A stretch of DNA of 64,000 nt from Rhodococcus sp. RD6.2 (GTDB taxonomy: Bacteria; Actinomycetota; Actinomycetes; Mycobacteriales; Mycobacteriaceae). Every line of letters starts with the position of its first letter. The stretch's first letter is position 1. The translations under genes and the position numbers were made by a program. The notes under the pieces were generated by a model. The model saw nothing but the letters and a program-made list of their open reading frames with translations, did no database searches and had not been told where the DNA came from. The DNA lies in contig NZ_CVQP01000009.1 of assembly GCF_001040705.1 (NCBI RefSeq), forward strand, positions 354,139 through 418,138. Reading direction: 5' to 3'. Shown here one piece after another: positions 1 to 7,602 of the stretch.

Positions 1-1
1 G

Positions 2-154
2 CTCACCGACTCCGGTCGGGCACTGCTCGCCGACGAGACCAGCGCTCGTGAGAAGTGGATGACCAACCAGTTGGCGGGTCTCGACGAGGAGCAGTTGAAC
101 GTGCTTCGCCGCTCGGTCGACATCATCAGCGGGATGGTCACGAACTCGGAGTAG
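2..154 (+). CDS. MarR-family regulator, C-terminal end only
   Basis: Only the last 50 residues are in the window; the frame is open from the first bases and stops with TAG at 152-154. It begins LTDSGRALLADE, which is the typical wing-to-last-helix transition of MarR proteins (L-T-x-x-G-R-x-L). The rest is the amphipathic dimerisation helix. The next gene downstream is a TrmH-type RNA methyltransferase, the same order as Rv0880-Rv0881 in M. tuberculosis. The ligand and DNA target cannot be judged because the winged-helix domain lies outside the window. Confidence 0.8.
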   Translation, partial: LTDSGRALLADETSAREKWMTNQLAGLDEEQLNVLRRSVDIISGMVTNSE

Positions 155-261
155 TCGGGGAACCGGGGTGTCACTGGGGGATACCGGGGGATGGCGAGTG
201 CGGCGTTCGGCCTACTCGCAGGGGTGGAAATCAAGTCGGCTCGGTGCGGCAAGATGGTCGC

Positions 262-1065
262 GTGGCTGACGTTATCGACATCGACAATCCCGCGGATCCG
301 CGGCTGGACGACTTTCGCGATCTGAATTCCTCGGATCGTCGACCCGACCTGCCGGACGGTAAGGGTCTTGTGATCGCCGAGGGCGTACTCGTGGCACAGC
401 GACTGCTGGCGTCGCGTTTCCCGCCCATCAGTCTCCTCGGGGTGGACCGTCGGCTCGGCGAACTCGCAGACGACCTGCGCGACGTCGACGTCCCGTTCTA
501 CCGGACGTCCGCAGACGTGATGGCCGAAGTGGTGGGGTTCCACCTCAATCGCGGCGTCCTCGCCGCGGCGCACCGTCCGCCGGCGCTGGACCTCGACGAC
601 GTGCTCGCCGGGGCGCGCACCGTCGCGGTGCTCGAAGGCGTCAACGACCACGAGAACATCGGCTCGATGTTCCGCAACGCGGCGGGCCTCGGCGTCGACG
701 CGGTGCTGTTCGGGGACCGCTGCGCGGACCCGCTGTACCGTCGGGCGGTTCGGGTGTCGATGGGGCATGTGCTGAGGGTGCCGTTCGCCCGCGTTCCGGA
801 ATGGCCGCACGGTCTGCAGCGGCTGCGGGACAAGGGTTTCCAACTCATCTCCCTGACTCCGAACCCGGAGGAGAAGACGCTCGCCGAAGCGATGACCGGT
901 GAACGGGTGGCACTGCTGCTCGGTGCCGAAGGTCCCGGCCTGTCCGAGTACACGATGCGCAAGACCGATGTCCGTGCCCGCATCCCGATGGCACCCGGGA
1001 CCGATTCGCTCAACGTCGCGACCGCCGCGGCGATGGCGTTCTACGAGCGCGTCCGCCTCGGATGA
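262..1065 (+). CDS. TrmH/SpoU-family RNA 2'-O-methyltransferase
   Basis: A protein of 267 residues with a SpoU methyltransferase domain in its C-terminal two thirds. The three SPOUT motifs are visible: NIGSMFRNAAGLG (motif 1), LLLGAEGPGLS (motif 2) and IPMAPGTDSLNVATAAA (motif 3, the trefoil knot that binds SAM). The N-terminal part (about residues 20-110) looks like the SpoU substrate-binding domain. It should methylate a ribose 2'-OH in rRNA or tRNA in the cytoplasm; the exact nucleotide is unknown. The frame is open further upstream, but GTG at 262 is chosen because the preceding translation is arginine/glycine-rich noise. No strong ribosome site precedes it. Its stop overlaps the next start (ATGA). 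Confidence 0.88.
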   Translation: MADVIDIDNPADPRLDDFRDLNSSDRRPDLPDGKGLVIAEGVLVAQRLLASRFPPISLLGVDRRLGELADDLRDVDVPFYRTSADVMAEVVGFHLNRGVLAAAHRPPALDLDDVLAGARTVAVLEGVNDHENIGSMFRNAAGLGVDAVLFGDRCADPLYRRAVRVSMGHVLRVPFARVPEWPHGLQRLRDKGFQLISLTPNPEEKTLAEAMTGERVALLLGAEGPGLSEYTMRKTDVRARIPMAPGTDSLNVATAAAMAFYERVRLG

Positions 1066-1310
1066 ATGGTCCCTCCGTGGTCGTGACCGGCTTCTCCGCG
1101 GTGTTCTTCACGGCCCTGGTGATCGCCTGTGGTGCCGCGATGATCGCCGTCCACCCGGTGCTCGCGGCCGTCGTGAACGTGATCGTCGCGGTCGGTGTCG
1201 CGCCATCGCTGTGGCAGTGGCGTGCGGTTCCGGTGTGGCGCTGGGTGGTGTACGGGGCGGTGGCGGGGACCATCGTCGGGTGGATTGCGCTGCTCGCCGG
1301 AGTGCGCTGA
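1062..1310 (+). CDS. Small two- to three-span membrane protein (Rv0882/DUF2537-like)
   Basis: An 82-residue, very hydrophobic protein with two to three transmembrane helices (about residues 8-30, 33-50 and 58-79) and a Trp-rich short loop (LWQWRAVPVWRW). Its ATG overlaps the methyltransferase stop codon in an ATGA junction, so the two are probably translationally coupled. Position and size match Rv0882 of M. tuberculosis, a DUF2537-type membrane protein. No catalytic motif is visible and no function is known to me. Confidence 0.75.
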   Translation: MNGPSVVVTGFSAVFFTALVIACGAAMIAVHPVLAAVVNVIVAVGVAPSLWQWRAVPVWRWVVYGAVAGTIVGWIALLAGVR

Positions 1311-1326
1311 GCGGTGATCCGGTGGG

Positions 1327-1923
1327 TCAGCCGGCCCTGCGGCGCCACCACCGCCTGCGTCGCCGAACCTCGATCGCGGCAGGCGGCGGTGCCGGAAGCT
1401 CGTCACCTGCCGCGTAGAGGGTGAAGCCGCACACCGTCAGATCGGGCGGCGACAGTTCGCCACCGGCGGCCGCGTAACCGAACCCGAGCCACTGCAGGTT
1501 CGCGGCGTCGGCGAACTCCCCAGGGTGAAACGGCAGCGACAGCGGGTCCGGGAACCTGTCGAAGGAGCGTCGCGGCGGGTGCTCGCCCGCCCAGTACGGT
1601 CGCTCCCACACCAGCGGCAGTCCGATGTTCTCGTGGATGAACGACGCTGTCGGGCTGAAGGACCGCCGCAACTCCCCGCGCTCCCAGTACGCGAACGATC
1701 CCCACGGCGCCGCGTCCTCGGCGCAGACGAGGTAGGTGCGCTCGGAAGCCAGTGGCCGCGTCCATGATCCGTCGAGTGTCGACGGCCGGTTCTGCGCGAG
1801 ATGGGGGGAGCAGACCACGGTGACACCCGGATAGGTGCCGACGAAGACCTCGCGGGCAGACGGAGCCGCGGACGTGGCGAGCGAGTCGGAACGCAGTGGT
1901 ACCGCGGTCATTTCGGGATACAA
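1327..1923 (-). CDS. DUF6928-like protein, 5' end interrupted by an in-frame TGA
   Basis: The open part encodes about 198 residues from a TTG at 1921-1923 (first ATG at 1911). It matches what I recall of the DUF6928 family: FVGTYPGVTVVC, NRPSTLD, then ENIGLPL followed by PYWAGEHPP and a PFHPGEFADAA segment. The C-terminus is an arginine/tryptophan-rich tail. Family members normally start about 35-40 residues earlier with a beta strand like LVYADGDP. That stretch is present upstream in the same frame (YVDALDPVSVLRDHATPD) but is cut off by TGA at 2008-2010, with a plausible GTG start at 2034. Either the gene is damaged, or a shortened protein is made from TTG/ATG, or TGA is a sequencing error for TGG. 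Function of the family is unknown. Confidence 0.6.
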   Translation of the reverse strand: MYPEMTAVPLRSDSLATSAAPSAREVFVGTYPGVTVVCSPHLAQNRPSTLDGSWTRPLASERTYLVCAEDAAPWGSFAYWERGELRRSFSPTASFIHENIGLPLVWERPYWAGEHPPRRSFDRFPDPLSLPFHPGEFADAANLQWLGFGYAAAGGELSPPDLTVCGFTLYAAGDELPAPPPAAIEVRRRRRWWRRRAG

Positions 1924-2061
1924 CTGCCGGACCAGTGCCTGCGCGGCGTCGGGGTCCGGAGTCGCGTGGTCGCGGAGGACGGAAACGGGATCGAGGGCGT
2001 CGACGTATCAGATGCTCGATGCTGTCGGCTCCACTCCGTGCACCCCGCTTCCGTCGAAGTC

Positions 2062-3231
2062 CTACGAGCGTACGACGGCGACCGCAGATTCGTCGTCCGG
2101 ACACCGCGCGCCGTCGGGCACCGTGGTCTCGGGCAGATCCACCGACTCGGCCGTCGTCCTGCCGAGGAACTCGTCGAGGATCGCCCACGTGGTTTCGCGG
2201 GCCTCCGGTCCGGCCACCAGTCCGAGGTGGCTGCCCGGAACGGACTCGAACCGCACGTACGGCGACCCGGTGAGCAGTCCCGTGATCGGTTCGACCGCGG
2301 CCGCGGGGGCGATCACGTCGGTGGTGCCGCCGATGCCGAGAACGGGAACGCTGATGTTCGCGAGGTCGACAGTGCGGTCTCTGATGTGGAATTGGCCTGT
2401 GGCCAAGTCGTTTCCGAGGATGAGGCGGCTGCACATCTGGTGGAAGATCCGCGCCGGGTACCCGGGCATCTCGGCCATGAACCGGTCGATGGCCTCCATG
2501 CGTGCGAGCGACTCGGTGTTGGTGAGGTTGCGGGCGACGAACCACGGCTTCAGCAGTTCACGGTGCGGCGCCGTCACCCGATAGGCGGCCTGGACGACGG
2601 GGGCGGGAAGACCGCCGAGTACCCGCGTGAGGGCCGTCAGCGGGCGCTCGGTCGTGTACCTGCCGATCACGCGCAGCGGGCTGATCACCGGGATGCGGGT
2701 GTAGTCGATCGGAGTGCCGATCGCCGTGACCGACCGAATGGGAAGGTCGGCGTGCGCTGCCGCGGTGAGCAGCGAAATTGTTCCGCCGAGGCTCCACCCC
2801 ACCAGGTCGACCGCCGCACCCGCATGGCGGTCACTGATGTACCGCACCGCGTCCGGCACGATGCCGTCGAACCACGCTTCGAAGCCGAGATGACGATCGT
2901 CGGCGGTCATCGTCCCGTAGTCGAGTTGGTACGGCGCGTGGCCGCGCTCGACCAGTTCGGCGGCGAGGCTCTGACCTGGCCGCAGGTCGTAACAGGAGGC
3001 GGGCACGGCGAGGGGCGGGACCATCAGGATCGGCCGCATCTCCGTCTCGGGTTCCGGGCCGAACCGGTAGAGGTCACGGTGTGGCCCGGAGCGGAGCAGT
3101 ACCGAGGGGGTCCGGTGGGCGGGGGAGACGCCGCCGCCGAAGGTCAGTGCCCAGGCGTTCCGGGCGGCGGTGTCCAGGTCGTCTCGCGTCGGTAGGTCGG
3201 TAACCAGTCGGGCCGGGTCGAGCAGGCGCAC
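2062..3231 (-). CDS. Alpha/beta hydrolase related to PHA synthases
   Basis: A 389-residue alpha/beta hydrolase. The nucleophile elbow is GWSLGG (Ser at about residue 147), the acid is probably in GGTTDVIAP and the histidine in PGSHLGLV. The segment MVPPLAVPASCYDLRPGQSL resembles the oxyanion-side region of PhaC-type polyhydroxyalkanoate synthases, but those use a Cys nucleophile whereas Ser is present here. A lipase/esterase or thioesterase role is therefore more likely than polymer synthesis. No signal peptide is seen, so it should be cytoplasmic. The GTG start is supported by AGGGGA 6-11 bases upstream. It lies just upstream of the DUF6928-like gene on the same strand. Confidence 0.8.
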   Translation of the reverse strand: MRLLDPARLVTDLPTRDDLDTAARNAWALTFGGGVSPAHRTPSVLLRSGPHRDLYRFGPEPETEMRPILMVPPLAVPASCYDLRPGQSLAAELVERGHAPYQLDYGTMTADDRHLGFEAWFDGIVPDAVRYISDRHAGAAVDLVGWSLGGTISLLTAAAHADLPIRSVTAIGTPIDYTRIPVISPLRVIGRYTTERPLTALTRVLGGLPAPVVQAAYRVTAPHRELLKPWFVARNLTNTESLARMEAIDRFMAEMPGYPARIFHQMCSRLILGNDLATGQFHIRDRTVDLANISVPVLGIGGTTDVIAPAAAVEPITGLLTGSPYVRFESVPGSHLGLVAGPEARETTWAILDEFLGRTTAESVDLPETTVPDGARCPDDESAVAVVRS

Positions 3232-3304
3232 GTGCGTCCCCTGTCAGTCCTTCAGTAGATGTAACTAAAGGTTACAGTGAGTTCCGATCTCGACGCCTGA
3301 GTGG

Positions 3305-4216
3305 TCAGCCGCGACTGCTGCTGCGGACTCCCAGGAGCACGTCGTCCCACGACGGCAGATGTGGCTTTCCCCGCTTGTCCTTGGCGCCCTGATGCTGAGG
3401 GGCCTGCCGAGGAAGATGCTCGTCGAGGTCGTCGTCGGCAGGCGAGTCGGTTCCCTCGGCGCGCGGGTCGCTCGGTTCCGGTTCGACGTCGACGATCTCC
3501 GCCGGTTCGTCGGCCACCGTGTGCTGACTGTCGACGGAGTCCGAGTCGTCGTCGATCGGGTCGTCCGCGGTGTCGACGTCCGCGGGGGCATCGAGGGCCA
3601 GCGGTGCGACCGGTGCGAGCCCCCGCAGGGGACGTCCGAAGTCCGGGTCCAGGAGATCCTTCGCCGCGGCGTCGAGGGCCGCGATCGTGCCGCCGTGCGA
3701 ATCCGGCTGGTACCGCCAGTGCGCAGCGTTGCGGGTGCGACCGGCCTGCCACTGGAGTTGCGCGACCCAGTGGCCGTCCTCGTCGCGCCAGGCATCCCAG
3801 TCGGCATCGTCGAGTTCGTGTCCACGGGCACGGAACGCCATCGCCACGATCTCCGCGAGCGTCTCGACCGTCGGGCCGTTCTCTCGGACCGGATGTCCGC
3901 CCTGGGCCAGCGACGCCGCGCGACCGCGTTCGAGCAATACCGGGTGCGCGAATCTCTCCACCCGCTTGAGAGAGACGCCCGCCTCCTCCGCGACCTGCTC
4001 GACTGTCGCGCCTGCGCGGATTCGGGCCTGGATTTCCCGTGGGCGCAACTGGCTCTCGTTCTCGATCTCGATCTGCCCGAAACGGGCGATGTCGCCGCGA
4101 GACGCGGCCCGCAGCTTGTCGTCGGCAGGGATCCGGAACCGTTCACCTGTCTCCGAGTCGGCGCACACCACATGCGATCCGCCGGGCTCGAGTCCGATCA
4201 CCGAGAGTTCTCGCAC
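3305..4216 (-). CDS. sepH: SepH, FtsZ-associated cell-division protein
   Basis: A 303-residue protein with the DUF3071 N-terminal domain (about residues 1-165). It begins VRELSVIGLEPGGSHVV and contains a helix-turn-helix-like segment around GATVEQVAEEAGVSLKRVER. An acidic, low-complexity linker rich in Asp/Glu/Pro follows, and it ends with a conserved C-terminal motif, LPSWDDVLLGVR. In Streptomyces and mycobacteria SepH binds FtsZ and helps filament assembly at the septum, so it acts in the cytosol at the division site. The GTG at 4216 is favoured over the longer frame because GAGGAGG sits 6 bases upstream and family homology starts there. Position matches Rv0883c. Confidence 0.88.
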   Translation of the reverse strand: MRELSVIGLEPGGSHVVCADSETGERFRIPADDKLRAASRGDIARFGQIEIENESQLRPREIQARIRAGATVEQVAEEAGVSLKRVERFAHPVLLERGRAASLAQGGHPVRENGPTVETLAEIVAMAFRARGHELDDADWDAWRDEDGHWVAQLQWQAGRTRNAAHWRYQPDSHGGTIAALDAAAKDLLDPDFGRPLRGLAPVAPLALDAPADVDTADDPIDDDSDSVDSQHTVADEPAEIVDVEPEPSDPRAEGTDSPADDDLDEHLPRQAPQHQGAKDKRGKPHLPSWDDVLLGVRSSSRG

Positions 4217-4334
4217 ACTGACCTCCTCGTCGCGTTCGCCTCGCGATATTGCCCGCGCCGACTGTAATCGACCTTCGGCGACGGCTGGGGGACGACACGC
4301 CACACCCGGCGAGGCTGTCGGCCCGGGCCCGGGT

Positions 4335-4479
4335 TATAGTCTCTAGTTCTCCTTGAGGGTTGGACCCCGGAGAAGCCCCGTACCGAACGCCGCGCGGCGA
4401 TAGGATCGACGCGACGAGCCGACCTCCGCCGGTGGCGGAGTCGGCACCCTTCGGGACGGTTCGTGGCGAGGGCTGAGCG
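4335..4479 (+). promoter_or_regulatory. Putative promoter and long 5' leader of the 4480 operon
   Basis: A TATAGT hexamer at about 4335-4340 could be a -10 box. If so, the transcript carries a leader of roughly 130 nt before the ATG at 4480. The leader contains an imperfect hairpin at 4418-4445 (GCCGACCTCCGCC pairing with GGCGGAGTCGGC, one bulge). No riboswitch class is recognised. The rest of the 4217-4479 divergent gap is the sepH leader; no small gene is seen. Confidence 0.3.
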
Positions 4480-5358
4480 ATGGTCGACAGCGGTTCCCGG
4501 GACGACGTGACCGAGGACGCCGGGCGCGCCCGATCACCCGCGCGGCGTGCCTTCGACGCCTTCGCGGCCCTACTCGACGGCCCGCTCACGGGACTGGCGC
4601 CGTGGATCGTCCTCGCCGTGTTCGAGGGGCCGGGGCGGCTGGAGGAAGCAGCCGGTGCCGCCCTCGCGCTCTCGGTGCTGTTCCTCGTCGTCGACCGGGT
4701 GCGCGGACGGTCGGTGAAGCTCCTCGGCGTCCTCGACGTCGCATTCTTCGGGACGCTGATGATCGTGCACTTCGTACTCGACGAGGCCGGCCAGGAATGG
4801 ATGGAGACGTGGATCGGCGAGATCGCCAGCATCACCCTCTTCCTCGTCGCGACCGGATCCATGCTCGCGCGGGTTCCGTTCACCATCCAGTACGCGCGCG
4901 AGGAGGTGGACGAGCAGTACTGGCACACGCCGAGATTCCTGCACGTCAACTACGCGATCACCGGTGCGTGGGCGCTCGCGTTCCTGGTCGCGGCGGTCGC
5001 GGGGTTCGTCGGCGACGCGATCCTGCACGACAGCGACAACATCTGGACCGGCTGGGTGATCCAGACCGCCGCGATGCTGTGCGCACTCCAGTTCACCCAG
5101 TGGTATCCGGACGTCGTGGAGGCCAGGGCCGCGGTGGAGGAGGGGGAGCCCACGACTCCGGTACCCGGCGTCGCGGAACTCCTCGGGCCGCTGGCGACCT
5201 GGCTCGTGCCGATCGGCATCATCACTCTCACGATGGACGGCGGGCCGACGTGGCTCGGCATCGCCTTCATCGCGATCGGCATCGGCACCAACTCGTTGCT
5301 GCGACGGTCCACGGACGAGCAGGCGACGGACGCAACCGAGGAGAAGGCATCGTCATGA
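4480..5358 (+). CDS. Multi-span membrane protein of unknown function
   Basis: A 292-residue protein with a short charged N-terminus and about six to seven predicted transmembrane helices, for example around residues 35-48, 62-76, 84-103, 118-132, 160-183 and 235-265. Conserved-looking polar points include HFVLDEAGQEWMETW between helices and TPRFLHVNYAITGAW at the start of a helix. I do not recognise a named family. The ATG at 4480 is the first in-frame start after the leader. Its stop overlaps the ATG of the deaminase gene (ATGA), so it is the first gene of a membrane protein/deaminase/RidA operon, but the context does not reveal a substrate. Confidence 0.75.
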   Translation: MVDSGSRDDVTEDAGRARSPARRAFDAFAALLDGPLTGLAPWIVLAVFEGPGRLEEAAGAALALSVLFLVVDRVRGRSVKLLGVLDVAFFGTLMIVHFVLDEAGQEWMETWIGEIASITLFLVATGSMLARVPFTIQYAREEVDEQYWHTPRFLHVNYAITGAWALAFLVAAVAGFVGDAILHDSDNIWTGWVIQTAAMLCALQFTQWYPDVVEARAAVEEGEPTTPVPGVAELLGPLATWLVPIGIITLTMDGGPTWLGIAFIAIGIGTNSLLRRSTDEQATDATEEKASS

Positions 5359-5846
5359 CCAACCTGAACGACGTCGACACCCGACACCTGCGGCGGGCCG
5401 TTGCGCTCGCTGTCGAAACCGGGGACGCCGGGAACCGCCCCTTCGGCGCGGTCGTCGTGGACGCCGCGGGGGAGGTCGTCGGCGAGGGCGCGAACTCGGT
5501 CGCGACGTCCGGTGACGTCACCGAGCACGCGGAACTCGATGCGATCACCACCGTCTGCGCCGAGGGGAACGCCGACCGGCTCGTCGGCGCCGTCGTGTAC
5601 GCCTCCGGTGAGCCCTGCCCGATGTGCGCGGCGGCGATGGTGTGGGCCGGGGTCGGGCGCGTCGTCTTCGCTGCTGCCGCCACGGATTTCGGAGCGATCC
5701 TCACCGGTGGCCCGCGGTTCTCGCTGAGCTGTGCCGACGTCGTCGCGTCCGCCGGGACGGGGGTCGAGGTCAGCGGCCCGCATCTCGGGGAGGAGGCTCT
5801 CGGCCCGTTCCGCAGGTACGTTGCCGAGGAGCATGTGCGGGCCTGA
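5355..5846 (+). CDS. Nucleoside deaminase (CDA-fold, zinc-dependent)
   Basis: A 163-residue cytidine/deoxycytidylate-type deaminase. The zinc site is complete: His58-Ala-Glu60 (proton shuttle) and PCPMC with Cys88 and Cys91. The order and size fit guanine/adenosine-type deaminases of the GuaD/TadA branch. The A-M-V-W-A-G-V segment after the Cys pair and the hydrophobic C-terminus favour free nucleosides or bases (for example guanine) over tRNA. It should act in the cytosol. The start overlaps the upstream membrane protein stop by 4 bases, and a RidA-like gene follows 13 bases downstream. The substrate is not determined by the sequence. Confidence 0.85.
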   Translation: MTNLNDVDTRHLRRAVALAVETGDAGNRPFGAVVVDAAGEVVGEGANSVATSGDVTEHAELDAITTVCAEGNADRLVGAVVYASGEPCPMCAAAMVWAGVGRVVFAAAATDFGAILTGGPRFSLSCADVVASAGTGVEVSGPHLGEEALGPFRRYVAEEHVRA

Positions 5847-5859
5847 CACAATCTGCGGC

Positions 5860-6249
5860 ATGGCGAATCGAAACAACATCTCGTCCGGCTCCGACTGGGA
5901 GGCGAAGATCGGGTACTCGCGTGCCGTCCGTATCGGCGCGCAGGTCTCGGTGTCCGGCACCACCGCGTCCGGCCCCGACGGGCCGGTCGGCGGCGACAGC
6001 CTGGCCGAGCAGACCCGGGAGGCGCTGCGTCGCATCGTCGCCGCGCTTGCCGAGGCCGGCGCGAAGCCCGAGGACGTCATCCGGACCCGCATGTACCTGA
6101 CCGACATGAGCCGCTGGGAAGAGGCCGGGCTCGCGCACGGCGAGGTGTTCGGTGAGATCCGTCCCGCGACCACCATCCTCGAGGTCAGCAAGCTGATCGA
6201 CGACGCGCTGCTCATCGAGATCGAGGCCGACGCGATCGTCGCGGAGTAG
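5860..6249 (+). CDS. RidA-family protein lacking the catalytic Arg
   Basis: A 129-residue protein of the YjgF/YER057c/UK114 fold, which forms trimers. The N-terminal half carries the usual G-Y-S-R-A-V-R-I-G strand. Classical RidA enzymes, which hydrolyse reactive 2-aminoacrylate, have an Arg in a P-A-R-S/T motif. Here the equivalent position reads RPATTILEV, so the Arg is replaced by Thr. This places it in a Rid subfamily whose enamine/imine deaminase activity is not expected. It is probably cotranscribed with the deaminase 13 bases upstream. The ATG at 5860 is chosen because homology begins at MANRNNISSGS and the longer frame is a shadow of the deaminase. Confidence 0.85.
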   Translation: MANRNNISSGSDWEAKIGYSRAVRIGAQVSVSGTTASGPDGPVGGDSLAEQTREALRRIVAALAEAGAKPEDVIRTRMYLTDMSRWEEAGLAHGEVFGEIRPATTILEVSKLIDDALLIEIEADAIVAE

Positions 6250-6295
6250 TCCTCTCCTTCGTCTCCTTCCACTCCTTCGTCTGTCCCCGGTTCTT

Positions 6296-6346
6296 GACCG
6301 AATGTGGCGTTCGGTCACTTCAAGTGACCGAACGCCACATTCGGTC
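6296..6346. repeat. 51-bp perfect nested palindrome, copy 1
   Basis: Two perfect 25-bp arms surround a single central C. Each arm is itself an inverted repeat (GACCGAA, 7 bases, TTCGGTC), so the single strand could fold as one long hairpin or a double hairpin/cruciform. A near-identical copy lies at 7509-7559, and the two bracket the AbiEi-like gene. It follows the RidA gene by 46 bases and could also end its transcript. Confidence 0.9.
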
Positions 6347-6407
6347 GCGGGCGGGAGTGGCAGGCGCGGGCGGCGGGTGTCTGGGTGGGGCGCCGGGGCG
6401 CCGGCTG

Positions 6408-7379
6408 TCAGGACGCGGCTGGTAGGTCGCGACGCAGTCGTACATCGGGGCGGGGCCGAGACCGGGCAAGCGCGTAGTGATCGCGTAGTTCCTGCAGGAC
6501 GAGACCGGGCTGCTCCCGGACGGTCCGAGGCAGATGTGCCAGCACGATGATGCCGTGACTTTGCATCCGAGCCCGTCTCGCGAGCGTGCGTTCGTGGTCG
6601 TGCGGCGTGAAGTGGTGCTCGAGCGAATCGATCTCCCATGCCATCGCGACCTCGTCGATCCAACCGTCAGGTATCGCGATGAGCTCAGATGTCGCAGTCT
6701 CGACCGCCCGGTTGTGCTGCATCGGCGGGAGTCCGCTCCGTGCATAGAGCTTCTGAGCGTCGATCTCGGCAACAGAGTGCGCTCCAGCGCCGAGCTCACG
6801 CAGCACCGATCGGGGCACCGCGGTGCCCCGGCACGAGCCTTCGGCCAGCTCGATCGCCAGTTCGTCCACCGTGGTGCCACCACGCTGGATGGCGTCGGCG
6901 AGCAGCGCGCGGCAGTCGTTCGTCACACGCGTACGACGGGCCGCGTCGAGTGCAGCACGGGTGATCGGCGCGCAGCGCAGGTTTCCTCGGAGCACAGGGT
7001 CGGGCATTCGCCACGTGCGTTCGACCCTGACGAAGGCATTCGACAACCGGTACTGCTCGGAGGGAATCAGCAGCAGGACATCACTCATCGACGCTGATCG
7101 CCCGTGCCCATGGGCGGCAAGCGCGGCGTGCCCCGTCAACACACTGTCCTTGCCTCCGTACATCAGAGCGGCGGTGTTGCGTTGAAGCGTGGTCGGAGAT
7201 CCGTTGTGCAGCAGCACCAGCCCGGGCAACACACGCTGCCATCGACCACCGGGGCGGCACCGATTGGTGATCGTGCCCGGCGACACCCCGAGCGCGAGCA
7301 AGCGAGCCGTGCGGATGACACCGCTCCTGCTGTGGGCCGTCAGAAACCCGTTGTCGGTTGCCCACTCTCCGCGTCTCAT
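6408..7379 (-). CDS. AbiEi-like/DUF559-type protein with N-terminal wHTH and C-terminal nuclease-like fold
   Basis: About 323 residues from the ATG at 7379; a further upstream ATG at 7439 would add 20 residues and neither has a clear ribosome site. The N-terminus (RRGEWATDNGFLTAHSRSG, then GVSPGTITNRCRPGGRWQRV followed by LPGLVLL) resembles the winged-helix domain annotated as AbiEi antitoxin-type in actinobacteria. The C-terminal half, with IDEVAMAWEIDS and the hydrophobic IIVLAHLPRTV strand, fits the Vsr/DUF559 endonuclease-like fold; E-x-D in WEIDS would be part of the active site. No AbiEii partner is adjacent, so a toxin-antitoxin role is not supported. The gene is isolated between two palindromes and its GC bias is slightly weaker than that of its neighbours. 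Confidence 0.65.
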   Translation of the reverse strand: MRRGEWATDNGFLTAHSRSGVIRTARLLALGVSPGTITNRCRPGGRWQRVLPGLVLLHNGSPTTLQRNTAALMYGGKDSVLTGHAALAAHGHGRSASMSDVLLLIPSEQYRLSNAFVRVERTWRMPDPVLRGNLRCAPITRAALDAARRTRVTNDCRALLADAIQRGGTTVDELAIELAEGSCRGTAVPRSVLRELGAGAHSVAEIDAQKLYARSGLPPMQHNRAVETATSELIAIPDGWIDEVAMAWEIDSLEHHFTPHDHERTLARRARMQSHGIIVLAHLPRTVREQPGLVLQELRDHYALARSRPRPDVRLRRDLPAAS

Positions 7380-7508
7380 GCGCCCAATGTTGCGATGCGT
7401 CCAAAGCTGGGAGTCGGACGCGACCAGGACATTCACCATGGCTGTGGATGAACGAGCCACCTGTGGACAACTCACGTCGCGCGGCGCGGTTCTGGTCCAT
7501 CCGCCGCC

Positions 7509-7559
7509 GACCGAATGTGGCATTCGGTCACTTCACGTGACCGAACGCCACATTCGGTC
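7509..7559. repeat. 51-bp nested palindrome, copy 2
   Basis: Same element as at 6296-6346, with 23 of 25 arm positions paired; the left arm has CATTCGG where copy 1 has CGTTCGG, and the centre is CTTCACG. It lies between the AbiEi-like gene and the stop of the EthA-like gene, 43 bases from the latter. Confidence 0.9.
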
Positions 7560-7602
7560 AAGAGCGGGGTGGTGTGCAGTGGGGTGGCGGGTGGGGCGGG
7601 GG

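Noticed and set aside
2062-3231. Polyhydroxyalkanoate synthase
   Set aside because: The nucleophile is Ser in GWSLGG, not the Cys of PHA synthases, and no phasin or reductase gene is nearby.
6408-7379. AbiE-type toxin-antitoxin system
   Set aside because: Only an AbiEi-like winged-helix protein is present; no nucleotidyltransferase toxin gene lies on either side, and the C-terminus looks like a nuclease fold.
6296-7559. CRISPR array from the two repeats
   Set aside because: Only two copies exist, about 1.16 kb apart, each palindromic, with a gene between them.
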